Notes under the pieces: model-generated
Told to the model about the DNA's origin: nothing
Seen by the model: the letters and a program-made list of their open reading frames with translations, nothing else
Databases searched by the model: none
Shown: positions 1-10,500 of the stretch, piece after piece
Layout of the letters: the number at the start of each line of letters is the position of its first letter
How positions within the stretch are numbered: position 1 is the stretch's first letter
Made by a program: the position numbers and the translations under genes
Source: Mesorhizobium sp. SARCC-RB16n
Lineage (GTDB): Bacteria; Pseudomonadota; Alphaproteobacteria; Rhizobiales; Rhizobiaceae
Length of the DNA stretch: 64,000 nucleotides
Direction: 5' to 3'
NCBI RefSeq assembly: GCF_008520305.1
Contig: NZ_ML703264.1
Span: forward strand, 85,966-149,965

Positions 1-308
1 GCGAATAGGATTCGCCCGACCTGCTGTAAGCTTCTGTTTTATGCACGTCGTTATCCCGGAACCGAGGACGCTTCCGGGCGACATGCATTGGCTTTCGTCA
101 CATTCACGTTCTATGCTGCAACTGCGAAAGCTTGCGGCAGTCGTCGCTTGTCGACAAGCCTCCGGCTGGCGCCAGTGTCAAGCGCGCACATGTGGACCCA
201 ATCAATATCCAGGGATGGTCCTCGATGTGACACCGTGGCACTGGAAAATTTAAATCGATTAGAATATATCAGCCGCGTACTCGCGACCGGCGTCAGAGCG
301 GACAGACC
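1..308. other. Intergenic region upstream of zwf
   Basis: No convincing gene is seen here. Short ORFs exist on both strands but show no recognisable domain or good ribosome-binding site. The last 70 bases before zwf are AT-richer than the surroundings (about 245-275) and may hold the operon promoter, but I cannot assign -35/-10 boxes with confidence. Confidence 0.4.
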
Positions 309-1781
309 ATGACCAGCCAGATCATCCCCGTCGACCCTTTCGACTTCATCATCTTCGGCGGCACCGGCGACCTGTCGGAACGCAAGCTGCTGCCGTCGCT
401 CTACTATCGCCAACGCGACCATCAATTCTCGGAGCCGACGCGCATTATCGGCACATCGCGCTCGAAAATGAGCGACGAGGAATTCCGGGCCTTCGCCAAG
501 CAGGCGATTTCGGACCACGTCAAGCCGGCCGACATCGACGCCAAGGAATTGAAGACCTTCCTCGCCCGGCTTTCCTACGTCTCGGCCGATGCGACGAACG
601 GTGCCGGCTTCGACAAGCTGAAAAAGGCTATCGGCGAGAGCGACCAAATCCGCGCCTTCTACCTGGCGGTGGCGCCGGCGCTGTTCGGCGATATCTCGCA
701 CAAGCTCAAAGAGCACAATCTGATCACGCCGAATTCGCGCATCGTGCTGGAGAAGCCGATCGGCCGCGACCTCGCCTCGGCGCGGGCGCTCAACGACTTG
801 GTCGGCGACGACTTCCACGAAAGCCAGATTTTCCGCATCGACCATTATCTCGGCAAGGAGACGGTGCAGAACCTGATGGCGCTGCGCTTTGCCAATGCGC
901 TCTACGAGCCGCTGTGGAATTCCGCCCATATCGACCACGTGCAGATCACCGTCGCCGAGACCGTGGGCCTGGAAGATCGCGTCACCTATTACGACAAGGC
1001 CGGTGCGCTGCGCGACATGGTGCAGAACCATATGCTGCAGCTGCTTTGCCTCGTCGCCATGGAGGCGCCGTCGTCGATGGACGCCGACGCCGTGCGCGAC
1101 GAGAAGCTGAAGGTGCTGCGGGCGCTGAAGCGCATCAACGGCAACGAAGCGCCAAAGCACACCGTGCGTGGCCAATATCGCGCCGGCGCCTCGGCCGGCG
1201 GACCTGTGAAAGGTTACGTCGAGGAGCTCGGCAAGGACAGCAACACCGAGACCTTCGTCGCCATCAAGGCCGAGATCGGCACCTGGCGCTGGGCAGGTGT
1301 TCCGTTTTATCTCAGGACCGGAAAGCGGCTGGCGACCCGGGTTTCGGAAATCGTCATCGAGTTCAAGCCGATCCCGCATTCGATCTTCGGCGATAGCGGC
1401 GCGGGGCCGATCTTCGCCAATCAGCTGGTCATCCGGCTGCAGCCGGATGAAGGCGTCAAGCAGTTCATCATGATCAAGGATCCAGGTCCGGGCGGCATGC
1501 GGCTGCGCCAGATCTCGCTCGACATGAGTTTCGCGCAGTCTTTCGACGGCCGCGCGCCCGACGCCTATGAACGGCTGATCATGGATGTCATCCGTGGCAA
1601 CCAGACCCTGTTCATGCGTCGCGACGAGGTGGAAGCCGCCTGGAAGTGGATCGACCCGATCCAGAATGCCTGGGAAGGCGCCAAGCAGGAAGCACAGGGG
1701 TATACGGCAGGCACATGGGGGCCGTCGGCCTCGATAGCGCTGATCGAACGTGACGGGCGGACATGGCACGAGAGCAATTGA
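309..1781 (+). CDS. zwf: Glucose-6-phosphate 1-dehydrogenase
   Basis: Oxidises glucose-6-phosphate to 6-phosphogluconolactone with NADP+, feeding the cytosolic Entner-Doudoroff and pentose phosphate routes. The 490-aa product has the family's usual length. The N-terminal nucleotide-binding motif GGTGDLS is at residues 17-23, EKPIGRD at 148-154, and the active-site block RIDHYLGKE at 176-184 with catalytic His179. It is the first gene of a zwf-pgl-edd operon and overlaps pgl by 19 bases, which suggests translational coupling. Rhizobia break down hexoses mainly by Entner-Doudoroff, which fits this arrangement. The start at 309 matches the family N-terminus, where the dinucleotide motif begins after about 15 residues. 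Confidence 0.97.
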   Translation: MTSQIIPVDPFDFIIFGGTGDLSERKLLPSLYYRQRDHQFSEPTRIIGTSRSKMSDEEFRAFAKQAISDHVKPADIDAKELKTFLARLSYVSADATNGAGFDKLKKAIGESDQIRAFYLAVAPALFGDISHKLKEHNLITPNSRIVLEKPIGRDLASARALNDLVGDDFHESQIFRIDHYLGKETVQNLMALRFANALYEPLWNSAHIDHVQITVAETVGLEDRVTYYDKAGALRDMVQNHMLQLLCLVAMEAPSSMDADAVRDEKLKVLRALKRINGNEAPKHTVRGQYRAGASAGGPVKGYVEELGKDSNTETFVAIKAEIGTWRWAGVPFYLRTGKRLATRVSEIVIEFKPIPHSIFGDSGAGPIFANQLVIRLQPDEGVKQFIMIKDPGPGGMRLRQISLDMSFAQSFDGRAPDAYERLIMDVIRGNQTLFMRRDEVEAAWKWIDPIQNAWEGAKQEAQGYTAGTWGPSASIALIERDGRTWHESN

Positions 1782-2479
1782 CCAGCGCCGGCTACAACTG
1801 GAACGCTTTTCCCGACCGTCCGCAACTGGCCTCGGCGCTGGCTGGCCGCGTCGCCGACCGCCTGACAAAGGCGATCGGCGAGCGCGGGACGGCGTTGCTG
1901 GCTGTCTCCGGCGGCACGACTCCGGCAAAGTTCTTCGCCGCGCTCTCGGCGGCGCCGATCGCCTGGGACAAGGTGGTCGTGACGCTTGTCGACGAACGCT
2001 TCGTGCCGGCCTCCTCGCCGCGATCCAATGCCGGGCTGGTTGCCGCGAACCTGCTGCAGAACGCGGCCAAGGCTGCCCGTTTCGTTCCACTCTACCACGA
2101 GGCGGCCGGCATCGAGGATGCTGCCGCATCGGACGATGCGGCACTGCGATCCCTGCCCTGGCCGCTCGATGTCGTGATTCTCGGCATGGGGCCTGACGGC
2201 CACACTGCCTCGTTCTTTCCCGATGCCGACGATCTGCCGAAGCTGCTCGACCCGGCCTCCGACAGGATGATCCTGCCCGTTCATGCCAAAAGCGCCGGAG
2301 AGCCGCGGCTGACCCTGACACTCGCCCGCATCATCGACGCGGGTTTCCTCGCCTTGCACATAGAGGGCGAGGACAAGCGCATCGCCTTCGACAACGCTGT
2401 CGCGCCCGGACCGCGCAAGCCGATCCGCGCCGTGCTCGACGCATCGCCCAAGCCCGTGGAGGTTTTCTGGGCGCCCTGA
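1763..2479 (+). CDS. pgl: 6-phosphogluconolactonase
   Basis: Hydrolyses 6-phosphogluconolactone, the product of zwf, to 6-phosphogluconate. The 238-aa protein belongs to the DevB/SOL-type NagB-fold lactonases: it has the phosphate-binding stretch [16 protein letters not shown] near residues 46-61, [10 protein letters not shown] near 73-82 and the substrate-site motif [13 protein letters not shown] around residue 140. Its start lies inside zwf and its end is 73 bases before the edd start, so it is the middle gene of the operon. Identity is firm from motifs and context. Confidence 0.95.
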   Translation: MAREQLTSAGYNWNAFPDRPQLASALAGRVADRLTKAIGERGTALLAVSGGTTPAKFFAALSAAPIAWDKVVVTLVDERFVPASSPRSNAGLVAANLLQNAAKAARFVPLYHEAAGIEDAAASDDAALRSLPWPLDVVILGMGPDGHTASFFPDADDLPKLLDPASDRMILPVHAKSAGEPRLTLTLARIIDAGFLALHIEGEDKRIAFDNAVAPGPRKPIRAVLDASPKPVEVFWAP

Positions 2480-2552
2480 CTACAAGTTTATGAGTGGTCC
2501 CGGCAACGGCGGGAGGATGTTTCCGGGACCTCGCCTGAAAGGACCTGATGCC

Positions 2553-4376
2553 ATGACCGCAAGACGCGATATCGAAGCCATCACGGAGCGGATTCGCCAG
2601 CGCTCCAAACCGGGTCGAGAGCGCTACCTCAGCCGTATCGCCGAAGCGTCGAACCAGACCGCCAACCGGTCGGTGTTGTCCTGCGGCAACCTCGCCCACG
2701 GCTTCGCGGTGTGCAGCCCTTCGGAAAAGCTGGCGCTCGGCGCCGACAAGGTGCCCAATCTTGGCATCATCACCTCCTACAACGACATGCTGTCGGCGCA
2801 TCAGCCCTTCGAGACCTTCCCCGCCGTGATCAAGGAGGCAGCGCGCGAGGCCGGAGGCATCGCCCAGGTCGCAGGCGGCGTGCCTGCGATGTGCGATGGC
2901 GTGACACAGGGCCAGCCCGGCATGGAGCTGTCGCTGTTTTCGCGCGATGTCATTGCCATGGCTGCGGCGATCGGCCTGTCGCACAACATGTTCGATGCCG
3001 CCGTCTATCTCGGCGTCTGCGACAAGATCGTGCCCGGACTGGTGATCGCCGCACTTACCTTCGGCCATCTGCCGGCGGTGTTCATCCCGGCCGGACCGAT
3101 GACGACGGGCCTGCCCAACGACGAGAAGGCCAAGGTCCGCCAGCTCTATGCCGAGGGCAAGGCAGGTCGCGCCGAACTCTTGGAAGCCGAGTCCAGATCG
3201 TACCACGGGCCAGGTACCTGCACCTTCTACGGCACGGCCAATTCCAACCAGATGCTGATGGAGATCATGGGCCTGCACACCCCGGGCGCTTCCTTCGTCA
3301 ACCCCGGAACGCCATTGCGCGACGCCTTGACCCGCGAAGCGACGAAGCGGGCGCTGGCGATCACCGCGCTCGGCAATGCTTATACGCCGGTCGGGCGGAT
3401 GATCGACGAACGCTCGTTCGTCAATGGCGTTGTGGGGCTGCACGCCACCGGGGGCTCGACCAACCACACGATCCACCTGATCGCCATGGCGGCGGCGGCC
3501 GGCATCGCGCTGACCTGGCAGGACATTTCCGACCTCTCGGAAGCGGTGCCCCTGCTGGCACGGGTTTATCCGAACGGGCTTGCCGATGTGAACCACTTCC
3601 ACGCCGCGGGTGGGCTCGGCTTCCTGATCCGCGAACTGCTCGACGAAGGCGTCCTGCACGAGGATGTGCAGACGGTGTGGGGCGAAGGCCTGCGGCCCTA
3701 TGCGGTCGAGGCAAAACTTGGCGCCGACGGCAGCGTGGTGCGCGAGGCGTCACCGCGTGCCAGCGGCGACGAAAAGGTGCTGGCGCCGTTCAACAAAGCG
3801 TTCCAGCCGACCGGCGGTCTCAAGGTGCTTTCAGGCAATCTTGGCCATGCTGTTATCAAGACTTCGGCCGTCAAGCCGGAGCGACGCGTCATCGAGGCGC
3901 CGGCCAAGGTGTTCGACAGCCAGCAGGGGCTGAACGACGCTTTCAAGGCCGGTACGCTCACCGGTGATTTCATCGCCGTCATCCGCTTCCAGGGGCCGAA
4001 GGCCAACGGCATGCCGGAACTGCACAAGCTGACCACCGTGCTTGGCATCCTGCAGGATCGCGGCCAGCGTGTCGCGCTGGTCACCGACGGACGCATGTCC
4101 GGGGCCTCCGGCAAGGTGCCCGCGGCGATCCACGTGACACCGGAAGCGGTCGAGGAAGGACCGATCGCGCGTATCCATGACGGCGACGTCATCCGCCTCG
4201 ATGCCGATGCCGGCACGCTGGAGGTGCTGGTGCCCGGAACGGAGTTCGCGCTGCGCCGCACCGCCGAAGCCGATCTCATCGGCAACGAATTCGGCTTCGG
4301 CCGCGAGCTTTTCGCCGGCTTCCGGCAGTTGGTGGGCCGCGCCGACCACGGGGGCAGCGCCTTCGGAACCGCCTGA
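2553..4376 (+). CDS. edd: 6-phosphogluconate dehydratase
   Basis: Dehydrates 6-phosphogluconate to 2-keto-3-deoxy-6-phosphogluconate, the committed Entner-Doudoroff step. The 607-aa product belongs to the IlvD/Edd Fe-S dehydratases; cysteine-containing segments such as [14 protein letters not shown] and [14 protein letters not shown] are intact, as is the C-terminal [19 protein letters not shown]. An in-frame start exists at 2490, but the family N-terminus and the AAAGGA-like ribosome site about 10 bases upstream favour ATG 2553. No eda aldolase gene is in the window, so the last step of the pathway is encoded elsewhere. Confidence 0.96.
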   Translation: MTARRDIEAITERIRQRSKPGRERYLSRIAEASNQTANRSVLSCGNLAHGFAVCSPSEKLALGADKVPNLGIITSYNDMLSAHQPFETFPAVIKEAAREAGGIAQVAGGVPAMCDGVTQGQPGMELSLFSRDVIAMAAAIGLSHNMFDAAVYLGVCDKIVPGLVIAALTFGHLPAVFIPAGPMTTGLPNDEKAKVRQLYAEGKAGRAELLEAESRSYHGPGTCTFYGTANSNQMLMEIMGLHTPGASFVNPGTPLRDALTREATKRALAITALGNAYTPVGRMIDERSFVNGVVGLHATGGSTNHTIHLIAMAAAAGIALTWQDISDLSEAVPLLARVYPNGLADVNHFHAAGGLGFLIRELLDEGVLHEDVQTVWGEGLRPYAVEAKLGADGSVVREASPRASGDEKVLAPFNKAFQPTGGLKVLSGNLGHAVIKTSAVKPERRVIEAPAKVFDSQQGLNDAFKAGTLTGDFIAVIRFQGPKANGMPELHKLTTVLGILQDRGQRVALVTDGRMSGASGKVPAAIHVTPEAVEEGPIARIHDGDVIRLDADAGTLEVLVPGTEFALRRTAEADLIGNEFGFGRELFAGFRQLVGRADHGGSAFGTA

Positions 4377-4394
4377 CGCATTCCATGCGGCATG

Positions 4395-4423
4395 AAAAAG
4401 GGCGGCTCGCGGCCGCCCTTTTT
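4395..4423. terminator. Bidirectional intrinsic terminator after edd
   Basis: A 12-bp perfect stem (4395-4406 with 4412-4423) encloses the loop TCGCG. The stem has a GC core flanked by A5 on the left and T5 on the right, so it can act as a Rho-independent terminator for edd on the plus strand and for the convergent von Willebrand gene on the minus strand. Confidence 0.85.
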
Positions 4424-4443
4424 GCTGGTCAAAATCGCAATCT

Positions 4444-6096
4444 CTATTGCACCGTCAGTTCGACCCGCTCTCCAGCCTTCACGGTCACGGCGCCCTCCTT
4501 CTTGGTGTTGTCCGATTTCTCCGAGACCACCGTGTAGTCGCCAGCCGCTAGCGCGGCCTGATACTTCTCGTCATAGGCGTAGCCGATCGACTTGCGATTG
4601 CCATTGATGTCCTTCTTCGCCTCGAAAATCTCGATCTTGGAGGTGCCGGGCGCCGTGATCGCCAGCACGCCGGCATTCATGGCGGCCTTGAGGTCCTGGA
4701 ACTCGCCGACCTTGACGCTGAAAGGCTGTTCCACGACGGCGAGGTCAACCGTCGCGATCAATACATAGTCATCGGGCGGCAGGTCGAACTTGCTGTCGGG
4801 GCCATAGGCATAAGTGACCTCGTCGCGGGTGCCATCGATCTTCTTCTTGGCCTTGAGCACCTTGAAGCCGATGCCTGAACCGTCGGCCTTGTCGCCGCCG
4901 GCCGTATAATATGCGTTGGCAACGACATGGCCGATGCCGACGATAATGTCCTTGTCGATCACCCTGCCGGCAGCGAGCGGGATCGTTTCTGTAACCACGC
5001 CCTGTCCGATCGTGACGGTCACTTTCTCGTCGCCGGCCGGCAACACGACTTTGGTGTCTCCATAATAGGTCGGAGGGTTGTCGGCCCCCGGATAAGCGAT
5101 CACGACAGCCGCACCGCCGGCCACATCGGCACCTTGGCTGGGGCGCGGATGCAGGATGAGCGTGCCGGCATTCAGGGTGAAAAGCGGCTTGTAGACCTGG
5201 CCTGCTTCGATCTTGATCTTCTGCTCGACCTTGGCCTCGCCGTCGCGCGCGACGATGACGTAGTCGCCCGGTTCCAGATTGGCTTTGTAGTCGCCGTATT
5301 CGGTGGTGATGTTGTTGCCGCGCGTGCCGTCCGATTTGGCCTTGTAGACTTCCCAGGCATTGCCGTCGGTGACGGGATCGCCGCCCTCGGCCAGCACCAC
5401 GGTCGGCATGAAATTGAACTCGGGCTTTGCCGGCTCCGGCGCTGGTGCCGGTGCTGGCTCGGGCGCCGGTGTCGGCGCCGCGACGGTCTCGACCAGCGCT
5501 TCCTGCAGCGCCTTCTCGTCGGAGGCCTGGATGTACTTGCCCCCGGTGTTATCGGCGAGGCAAGCGATCTGCTTGCCTTCGTCGGCGGTCAGGCCGAAGC
5601 CGACCACATCGGCGGTGAAATCGACGCCCGAGGCCTTGAGTTCCTTGCCAAGCGCGCAAGGATCGCCGCCGCAGGTTTCGAGCCCATCGGTGATGAGGAC
5701 GACCGTCGCCTTGTCCTCGGTGTATCTCAGCGCTTCGGCCGCCTGCTTGACGGCTGCCGTCAGCGGCGTCTTGCCGAGGAACTTCATACTGTCGGCGGCG
5801 GCCGAGATGGCGCTTGCCGAACCCGGCTGAGGCGGCACGATGAGCTGGATGTCGTCGCAACTGCCCTTTTCACGATGGCCATAGGCCATGAAGCCGATCT
5901 CGTCGTCGGCGGGAACCGATTGAAGCACGGTCCTCAGCGATTCACGGGCGATTTCCAGCTTGGGCTTGCCATCGATCTGCGCCCACATCGAACCGGAGGC
6001 ATCGAGAATGATGATGACCTTGTTGGCCGCGAAGCCGAATGTCGTCATCGACAAAAGGACGATCGCCGCAGCGACGCTCCGTGCAAGTCCCGCCAT
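4444..6096 (-). CDS. Exported von Willebrand factor A domain protein
   Basis: A 550-aa secreted or periplasmic protein of unknown specific role. ATG 6096 is chosen because it is preceded by CAGGAGATTTCG and begins a clear signal peptide (hydrophobic core [17 protein letters not shown]). The mature part opens with a VWA domain carrying the metal-ion-dependent adhesion motif DASGSM, followed by the conserved threonine and ITDG segments. An Ala/Pro/Glu-rich linker (around residues 205-225) joins it to about 300 residues of repeated beta-rich modules, several ending in patterns such as [13 protein letters not shown] or LAAGDYTVV. Such proteins usually bind ligands or partners in the envelope. It is convergent with edd and shares its terminator. 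Confidence 0.8.
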   Translation of the reverse strand: MAGLARSVAAAIVLLSMTTFGFAANKVIIILDASGSMWAQIDGKPKLEIARESLRTVLQSVPADDEIGFMAYGHREKGSCDDIQLIVPPQPGSASAISAAADSMKFLGKTPLTAAVKQAAEALRYTEDKATVVLITDGLETCGGDPCALGKELKASGVDFTADVVGFGLTADEGKQIACLADNTGGKYIQASDEKALQEALVETVAAPTPAPEPAPAPAPEPAKPEFNFMPTVVLAEGGDPVTDGNAWEVYKAKSDGTRGNNITTEYGDYKANLEPGDYVIVARDGEAKVEQKIKIEAGQVYKPLFTLNAGTLILHPRPSQGADVAGGAAVVIAYPGADNPPTYYGDTKVVLPAGDEKVTVTIGQGVVTETIPLAAGRVIDKDIIVGIGHVVANAYYTAGGDKADGSGIGFKVLKAKKKIDGTRDEVTYAYGPDSKFDLPPDDYVLIATVDLAVVEQPFSVKVGEFQDLKAAMNAGVLAITAPGTSKIEIFEAKKDINGNRKSIGYAYDEKYQAALAAGDYTVVSEKSDNTKKEGAVTVKAGERVELTVQ

Positions 6097-6168
6097 CGAA
6101 ATCTCCTGAGTAGCCACCCCGTCCGCGATGGGGAGGCTATTTGACCTCTCATCGGGACACAAGCCTGC

Positions 6169-7188
6169 TCAGTACGTCGTGCGGCGCTCTTCAGAAGGCG
6201 GGCGGCCAAACTGCAGCCGATAGCTCTGGGCAAAATAGGAATGCGAGGTGAAGCCCGTCGCGATCGCCACATCGAGGATCGGCATGTTGGTCTGACGCAG
6301 CAATTCGCGCGCCCGCTCCAGCCGCAGCCGCATATAGTAACGCCCGGGCGTGACGTTGAGATGGCGCAAGAACAGCCGCTCCACCTGGCGCACCGAAAGG
6401 CCGGCCGACTTGGCGAGTTGCACCGCCGACAGCGGCTCGTCGAGATGGTCGGCCATCAGTTCGACGATGCGCCTGAGCTTCTCCGACTTGCCCGTCAGGT
6501 CGCGCTCCGGCCCGACGCGCTGGCGATCTCCGGCGGAGCGGATGCGTTCATGCTGGAACTGGTTGGCGACGCCATTGGCGAGGTTGGAGCCGAAATCGCC
6601 ACGCACGATCTCCAGCATCAAGTCGATCGAGGTGGTGCCGCCGGCGCAGGTGTAGCGCTTGCGGTCGATCTCGAAGACATTGCCCGTGCAGTTGATGTCG
6701 GGAAAGCGCTCGACGAAGCCGGCGCGGTTTTCCCAATGGATGGTGCAGCGATAGCCTTCGAGCTGGCCCGCCTCGGCCAGCAGGTAGGATCCGACCGACA
6801 AGGCACCAAGCGCGTTGCCGCGCCGGCCCCAGCTGCGCAAGGCCGCCAGAACCTTGCTCTTGCCGGGAAATTCGGTGGTCAGGCCAACCGAAACGAAAAG
6901 AATATCGACCGGCGGCAGATCGGCGACCGCGTAGTCGATCTTGAGCGGCAGGCCGTTGGAGGCCATCACCGAATCGCCATCGGCGGACACCGTCGTCCAG
7001 CCATAGAAATCGCGGCCAAGCAGGCGGTTCGCCGACCGGAACGTGTCGATCGCGGCGGCCAAGGAGAACATGGAGAACTTGTCGACCAGCAGGAAAGCGA
7101 ACTGCCGGCCGCCTTGAACGGGATCATTCGTGACCGGCCGTTCCGGAGAAACAGGGGGATTCGGCAATGCTGCGGCTTTCAGGGTCAA
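6169..7188 (-). CDS. GlxA-family AraC-type transcriptional regulator
   Basis: A 339-aa regulator with an N-terminal DJ-1/PfpI-like domain (roughly residues 28-190) and a C-terminal AraC-type double helix-turn-helix (about 235-330, including LSVRQVERLFLRHL and IATGFTSHSYFAQSYRLQFG). This is the GlxA/GbdR layout; relatives respond to small nitrogenous metabolites and usually activate catabolic operons. The ligand here is unknown. The longest frame begins with TTG seven bases after the folD stop, so it may be co-transcribed with folD. An internal start is possible, because the PfpI domain begins only near residue 28. Confidence 0.85.
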   Translation of the reverse strand: MTLKAAALPNPPVSPERPVTNDPVQGGRQFAFLLVDKFSMFSLAAAIDTFRSANRLLGRDFYGWTTVSADGDSVMASNGLPLKIDYAVADLPPVDILFVSVGLTTEFPGKSKVLAALRSWGRRGNALGALSVGSYLLAEAGQLEGYRCTIHWENRAGFVERFPDINCTGNVFEIDRKRYTCAGGTTSIDLMLEIVRGDFGSNLANGVANQFQHERIRSAGDRQRVGPERDLTGKSEKLRRIVELMADHLDEPLSAVQLAKSAGLSVRQVERLFLRHLNVTPGRYYMRLRLERARELLRQTNMPILDVAIATGFTSHSYFAQSYRLQFGRPPSEERRTTY

Positions 7189-7195
7189 CCCGGGC

Positions 7196-8095
7196 TCAGA
7201 AGGAAGGCCGCTTCAATCCGGCCGCAAGGTAGGCCGAAGCTAACGTATTGGCCATCAACATGGCAATGGTCATCGGCCCGACACCGCCGGGCACCGGCGT
7301 GACCGCGCCAGCCGCCTTGGCCGCTTCGGCATAGGCGACATCGCCGACGAGGCGCGATTTACCCTCGCCCTTCTCGGGAGCGGGAATGCGGTTGATGCCG
7401 ACATCGATGACGGTGGCGCCGGGCTTTACCCAATCGCCCCTGATCATCTCCGGCTTGCCGACGGCGGCGACAAGGATGTCGGCCGTGCGGGCAAGCGCCG
7501 GCAGGTCCTTGGTGCGGCTGTGAGCGATGGTGACGGTGCAGTTGGCGGCAAGCAGCAGATTGGCCATCGGCTTGCCGACGATGTTGGAGCGGCCGACGAC
7601 GACGGCGTTGAGACCCGACAGGTCCTTGCCGCGCACGCGCTCGATCAGGAGCATCGAGCCGGCGGGTGTGCAGGGAACAAAGGCCGTGTCGAGTTCACCG
7701 GTGCCGAGCTTGCCGACATTGATGAAATGGAACCCGTCGACGTCCTTCTGCGGCGCGATCGCCTGGATGATCTTGCCTGCATCGACATGGGCGGGCAGAG
7801 GAAGCTGGACCAGGATGCCATTGATGGCCGGATCGGCGTTGAGTTCGGCGATGAGCTCGAGCAGCGCCTGCTCTGACGTTTCCATCGGCAGCGTGTGCTG
7901 AAGCGAATGAAAGCCGCATTCCTTGGCGGTGCGGGATTTGGAGGCGACATAGACCTGGCTCGCCGGATCCTCGCCGACGATGACAACGGCGAGACCTGGC
8001 TTGGCCTTGCCCCTGGCGACCAGTTCGGCGGTCAGCGCCTTGACTGTTCCCACTACGTCTTCCGCAACGCTCTTTCCGTCAATCACTTCGGCCAT
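7196..8095 (-). CDS. folD: Bifunctional methylenetetrahydrofolate dehydrogenase/cyclohydrolase
   Basis: Interconverts 5,10-methylene-, 5,10-methenyl- and 10-formyl-tetrahydrofolate in the cytosol, supplying one-carbon units for purines and formyl-Met-tRNA. The 299-aa length and motifs are typical: substrate region [20 protein letters not shown] with the catalytic Lys, QLPLPAH, the NADP-binding segment [17 protein letters not shown] and the C-terminal signature [20 protein letters not shown] ribosome site lies just before ATG 8095. It reads away from the frameshifted hypothetical gene across about 180 bases without an evident gene. Confidence 0.96.
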   Translation of the reverse strand: MAEVIDGKSVAEDVVGTVKALTAELVARGKAKPGLAVVIVGEDPASQVYVASKSRTAKECGFHSLQHTLPMETSEQALLELIAELNADPAINGILVQLPLPAHVDAGKIIQAIAPQKDVDGFHFINVGKLGTGELDTAFVPCTPAGSMLLIERVRGKDLSGLNAVVVGRSNIVGKPMANLLLAANCTVTIAHSRTKDLPALARTADILVAAVGKPEMIRGDWVKPGATVIDVGINRIPAPEKGEGKSRLVGDVAYAEAAKAAGAVTPVPGGVGPMTIAMLMANTLASAYLAAGLKRPSF

Positions 8096-8275
8096 GAACC
8101 ACCCTCAACATCGTTCCGCCTGCCGCCTTCGGAAAACACAAAGCAGCGGCGCCGGCAATCTGCAGCGCGGCATTGTCACGAAAATACAAGCCCGCAATCC
8201 CGTCAAAGCGCCTTCCCATGCCGTTTACGCGAAACCGGCACGGTTTTGTTCGGCCTCCGCAACTTATCTGGTGGC

Positions 8276-9303
8276 TCAGAAGTAGCGGCGACGGGTGCGG
8301 CTTTCCGTGAGTTCGCGGACCGCTTCGCGGAATTCGCGCAGGCTGGCGCGAATCTCTTCGACCGATGATTGTTCGCCACCCTCCTCGACCGGGAGTGGCC
8401 TTGCATGCGGAGCGGCTGGATGGGCCGGCGACTGCGTCGGAGCGGGCGGTGGCGGATACGGCATCCGTGCTGCATAAGGCCCCGCCGCGGCTTGCACGTA
8501 GGGATGGCCCGTCTGCGACCGAGGCTGCCCCTGGGGATAGCCCAGCGGCTGCGCATAGGGAGAGGACGGCAAGGGCGGAGCTGGATACGGCGCTTGTCGC
8601 GGCATCAGGGGCGAACGCGAGGGCGAGGCCATCTGGCGCCCATACCCGGCATCGGTGCCTGGCTGGAAAGATGATTGCGAATAATCCAGGCCAGCCGCCT
8701 GCCGAGGCCCGAAACCGGACTCCGGATAGCCAGGGAATATCGGAGCGTTGGCCGGCCGGCCGTTGTCGGCAAAGGCGGGTAAGGCGAACTCGCTGGACAT
8801 GTCGTCGTCGGCTTCGGCCGACGGCTTGCGGGACATGGCCTTTCGCAATTTCGATATGAGTGTGCCGATCCTCCCGGGGCTTTCGTCCGCACCGCCATTG
8901 GAGGACGGGTCGGCTCTGCCCGTTGCGCGGGATCTGGTTGCATCATGAGCGCGACCCCCCGCTGGAGGCCTTCCGGAGCCAGCCTTGCGCGCGGCATGTC
9001 GGGTGGCAGATCGCTGGTGCCGATCTGCCCCCGCGAACGCCAGGCGTCGTCGGCTTCAAACGGCTGCTCCTCGTCAGGGGGGAACCGCGAAGCGCCACCG
9101 GCGACAGACTGCGGCGGGCTCGGCTTCGTCTCGCGCCGGGAACGGGCCAGGCGATGTCGGGTGGCGGCATCCTGGCGCCATGAGGGGTCCGCGCGGTCTC
9201 CTATCGACACCAGCGACGCGTCGTCCTCGCCACGCAAGGCCTCGCCAAGCGCCAATAAGGAGCGCTCGCGCTTCCAGCCCTCACGGTTTTCCCTGTCAAC
9301 CAT
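8276..9303 (-). pseudogene. Pro/Gln-rich hypothetical gene with a single-base frameshift
   Basis: Two overlapping frames make one plausible protein. The first begins at ATG 9303 (MVDRENREGWKRERSLLALG) and reads well to a homopolymer of six G on the coding strand (plus-strand C6 at 8955-8960). One extra G there moves the reading into the downstream frame, which continues smoothly through ADPSSNGGADESPGRIGTLI and SKLRKAMSRKP to a Pro/Tyr/Gln-rich middle and the helical C-terminus SVEEIRASLREFREAVRELT, ending at 8276. The fused product would be about 342 aa. No known domain is seen. The lesion may be a genuine mutation, phase variation in a homopolymer, or a base-calling error. I cannot tell which from this sequence. 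Confidence 0.65.
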
Positions 9304-9672
9304 TGTCGTGGAGCTTTACCCTTCAGTCGCTTGGCAGCGACGGCCGGCCATTCGTTAAGCCACGCTAAACAGGCATAGGAAACAAAAGGTTAATTTCCGG
9401 AAGATGATGGCAAGGATTCACGCCATGGCTGCAAGAGCTTTCAACACCTTTCTTCATCGCACCATTGCGCGACTCTATGCGCATTCCGCCTCGAGAGCTT
9501 CTTCTTCCATCGTGGCGATCCGGTCTGGCTGTTCTTCGTGCTCGGCGTGCTGGGCCTCAGGCAAGTGTCGCTGCGACCGATCGCGGTGCGCACGCCTGCT
9601 CATCGGCCCTGAGAGGGCTTTCCCACCGGTCCGCGAGCGTCTATGTCATGCCTTTCCTCGGAGGGGCTCTCG
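9304..9672. other. Gene-poor region before proC
   Basis: No supported gene is seen. Plus-strand frames here are short and lack recognisable domains. One short stretch ending near 9610 would encode a hydrophobic WLFFVLGVLGLR segment but has no credible start, so it may be a gene remnant. The first 100 bases are AT-richer and presumably hold the promoters of the neighbouring divergent genes. Confidence 0.35.
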
Positions 9673-10488
9673 ATGACGATCAGGCTTGTTCTCGCCGGCT
9701 GCGGCAATATGGGTTACGCCATGCTCTCGGGTTGGCTGAAGTCCAGCAAGCTTGCACCGTCGACCGTTTTCGTGATCGAACCCAACGCCGACCTGCGCAA
9801 TCGGGCCGCCGCGATCGGCTGCGGCACGGCGGTGGAAGCCGGCGCGATTCCGGCCGATGCCGTGCCTGAACTCGTCGTCATCGCCGTGAAGCCCCAGGTG
9901 ATCCGTGACGTCACCGCCGCCTACAAGCGTTTCGGCGACGGCCGCACCACTTTTGTAAGCATCGCCGCCGGCACGCCCGTCGCTACCTTCGAGGAAATCC
10001 TCGGCCACCGCGCGCCGATCGCGCGCTGCATGCCCAACACGCCCGCGGCAATCGGCAAGGGCATGATGGTGGTGTTTTCCAATCCCCTGGTTTCCAACGA
10101 CGCCAGGCGTTTCGTCGCCGACCTCTTGTCGGCCAACGGCGAAGTGGCCACCATCGATGACGAGGGCCTGATGGATGCGGTGACCGCCGTGTCCGGATCG
10201 GGTCCGGCCTACATCTTCCATTTCATCGAGGCGCTGACCATGGCTGCCGAGAAGGCCGGCTTGCCGGCGGCGACCGCCAGGCTGCTCGCCATGCAGACCG
10301 TCTACGGCGCCGCATCGCTCGCCGCCGAAAGCCGCGAGGATCCGGGCGTGCTGCGCCAGCAAGTGACCAGCCCCAACGGCACGACGGCAGCCGCGCTTGG
10401 CGTGCTGATGGGCGAGGACCGGCTGACCAACCTGCTCACCGATGCGGTGGAAGCGGCACGGCTGAGGTCGATCGAACTGGGGAAATAA
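9673..10488 (+). CDS. proC: Pyrroline-5-carboxylate reductase
   Basis: Reduces 1-pyrroline-5-carboxylate to proline with NAD(P)H, the last step of proline synthesis. The 271-aa protein has the N-terminal Rossmann motif LAGCGNMGYAMLSGWL, the middle MPNTPAAIGKG, and the C-terminal family signature VSGSGPAYIFHFIEALT followed by QVTSPNGTTAAAL. ATG 9673 follows GAGGGG and gives the standard N-terminus; an in-frame ATG at 9643 would add ten atypical residues. It stands alone and converges on the vapBC pair. Confidence 0.95.
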   Translation: MTIRLVLAGCGNMGYAMLSGWLKSSKLAPSTVFVIEPNADLRNRAAAIGCGTAVEAGAIPADAVPELVVIAVKPQVIRDVTAAYKRFGDGRTTFVSIAAGTPVATFEEILGHRAPIARCMPNTPAAIGKGMMVVFSNPLVSNDARRFVADLLSANGEVATIDDEGLMDAVTAVSGSGPAYIFHFIEALTMAAEKAGLPAATARLLAMQTVYGAASLAAESREDPGVLRQQVTSPNGTTAAALGVLMGEDRLTNLLTDAVEAARLRSIELGK

Positions 10489-10500
10489 GCGGAATGTCCG

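Noticed and set aside
111-2321. A 736-codon minus-strand ORF opposite zwf and pgl
   Set aside because: It is an antisense shadow created by high-GC codon usage of two well-identified plus-strand genes; it has Arg/Ala-rich composition and no domain.
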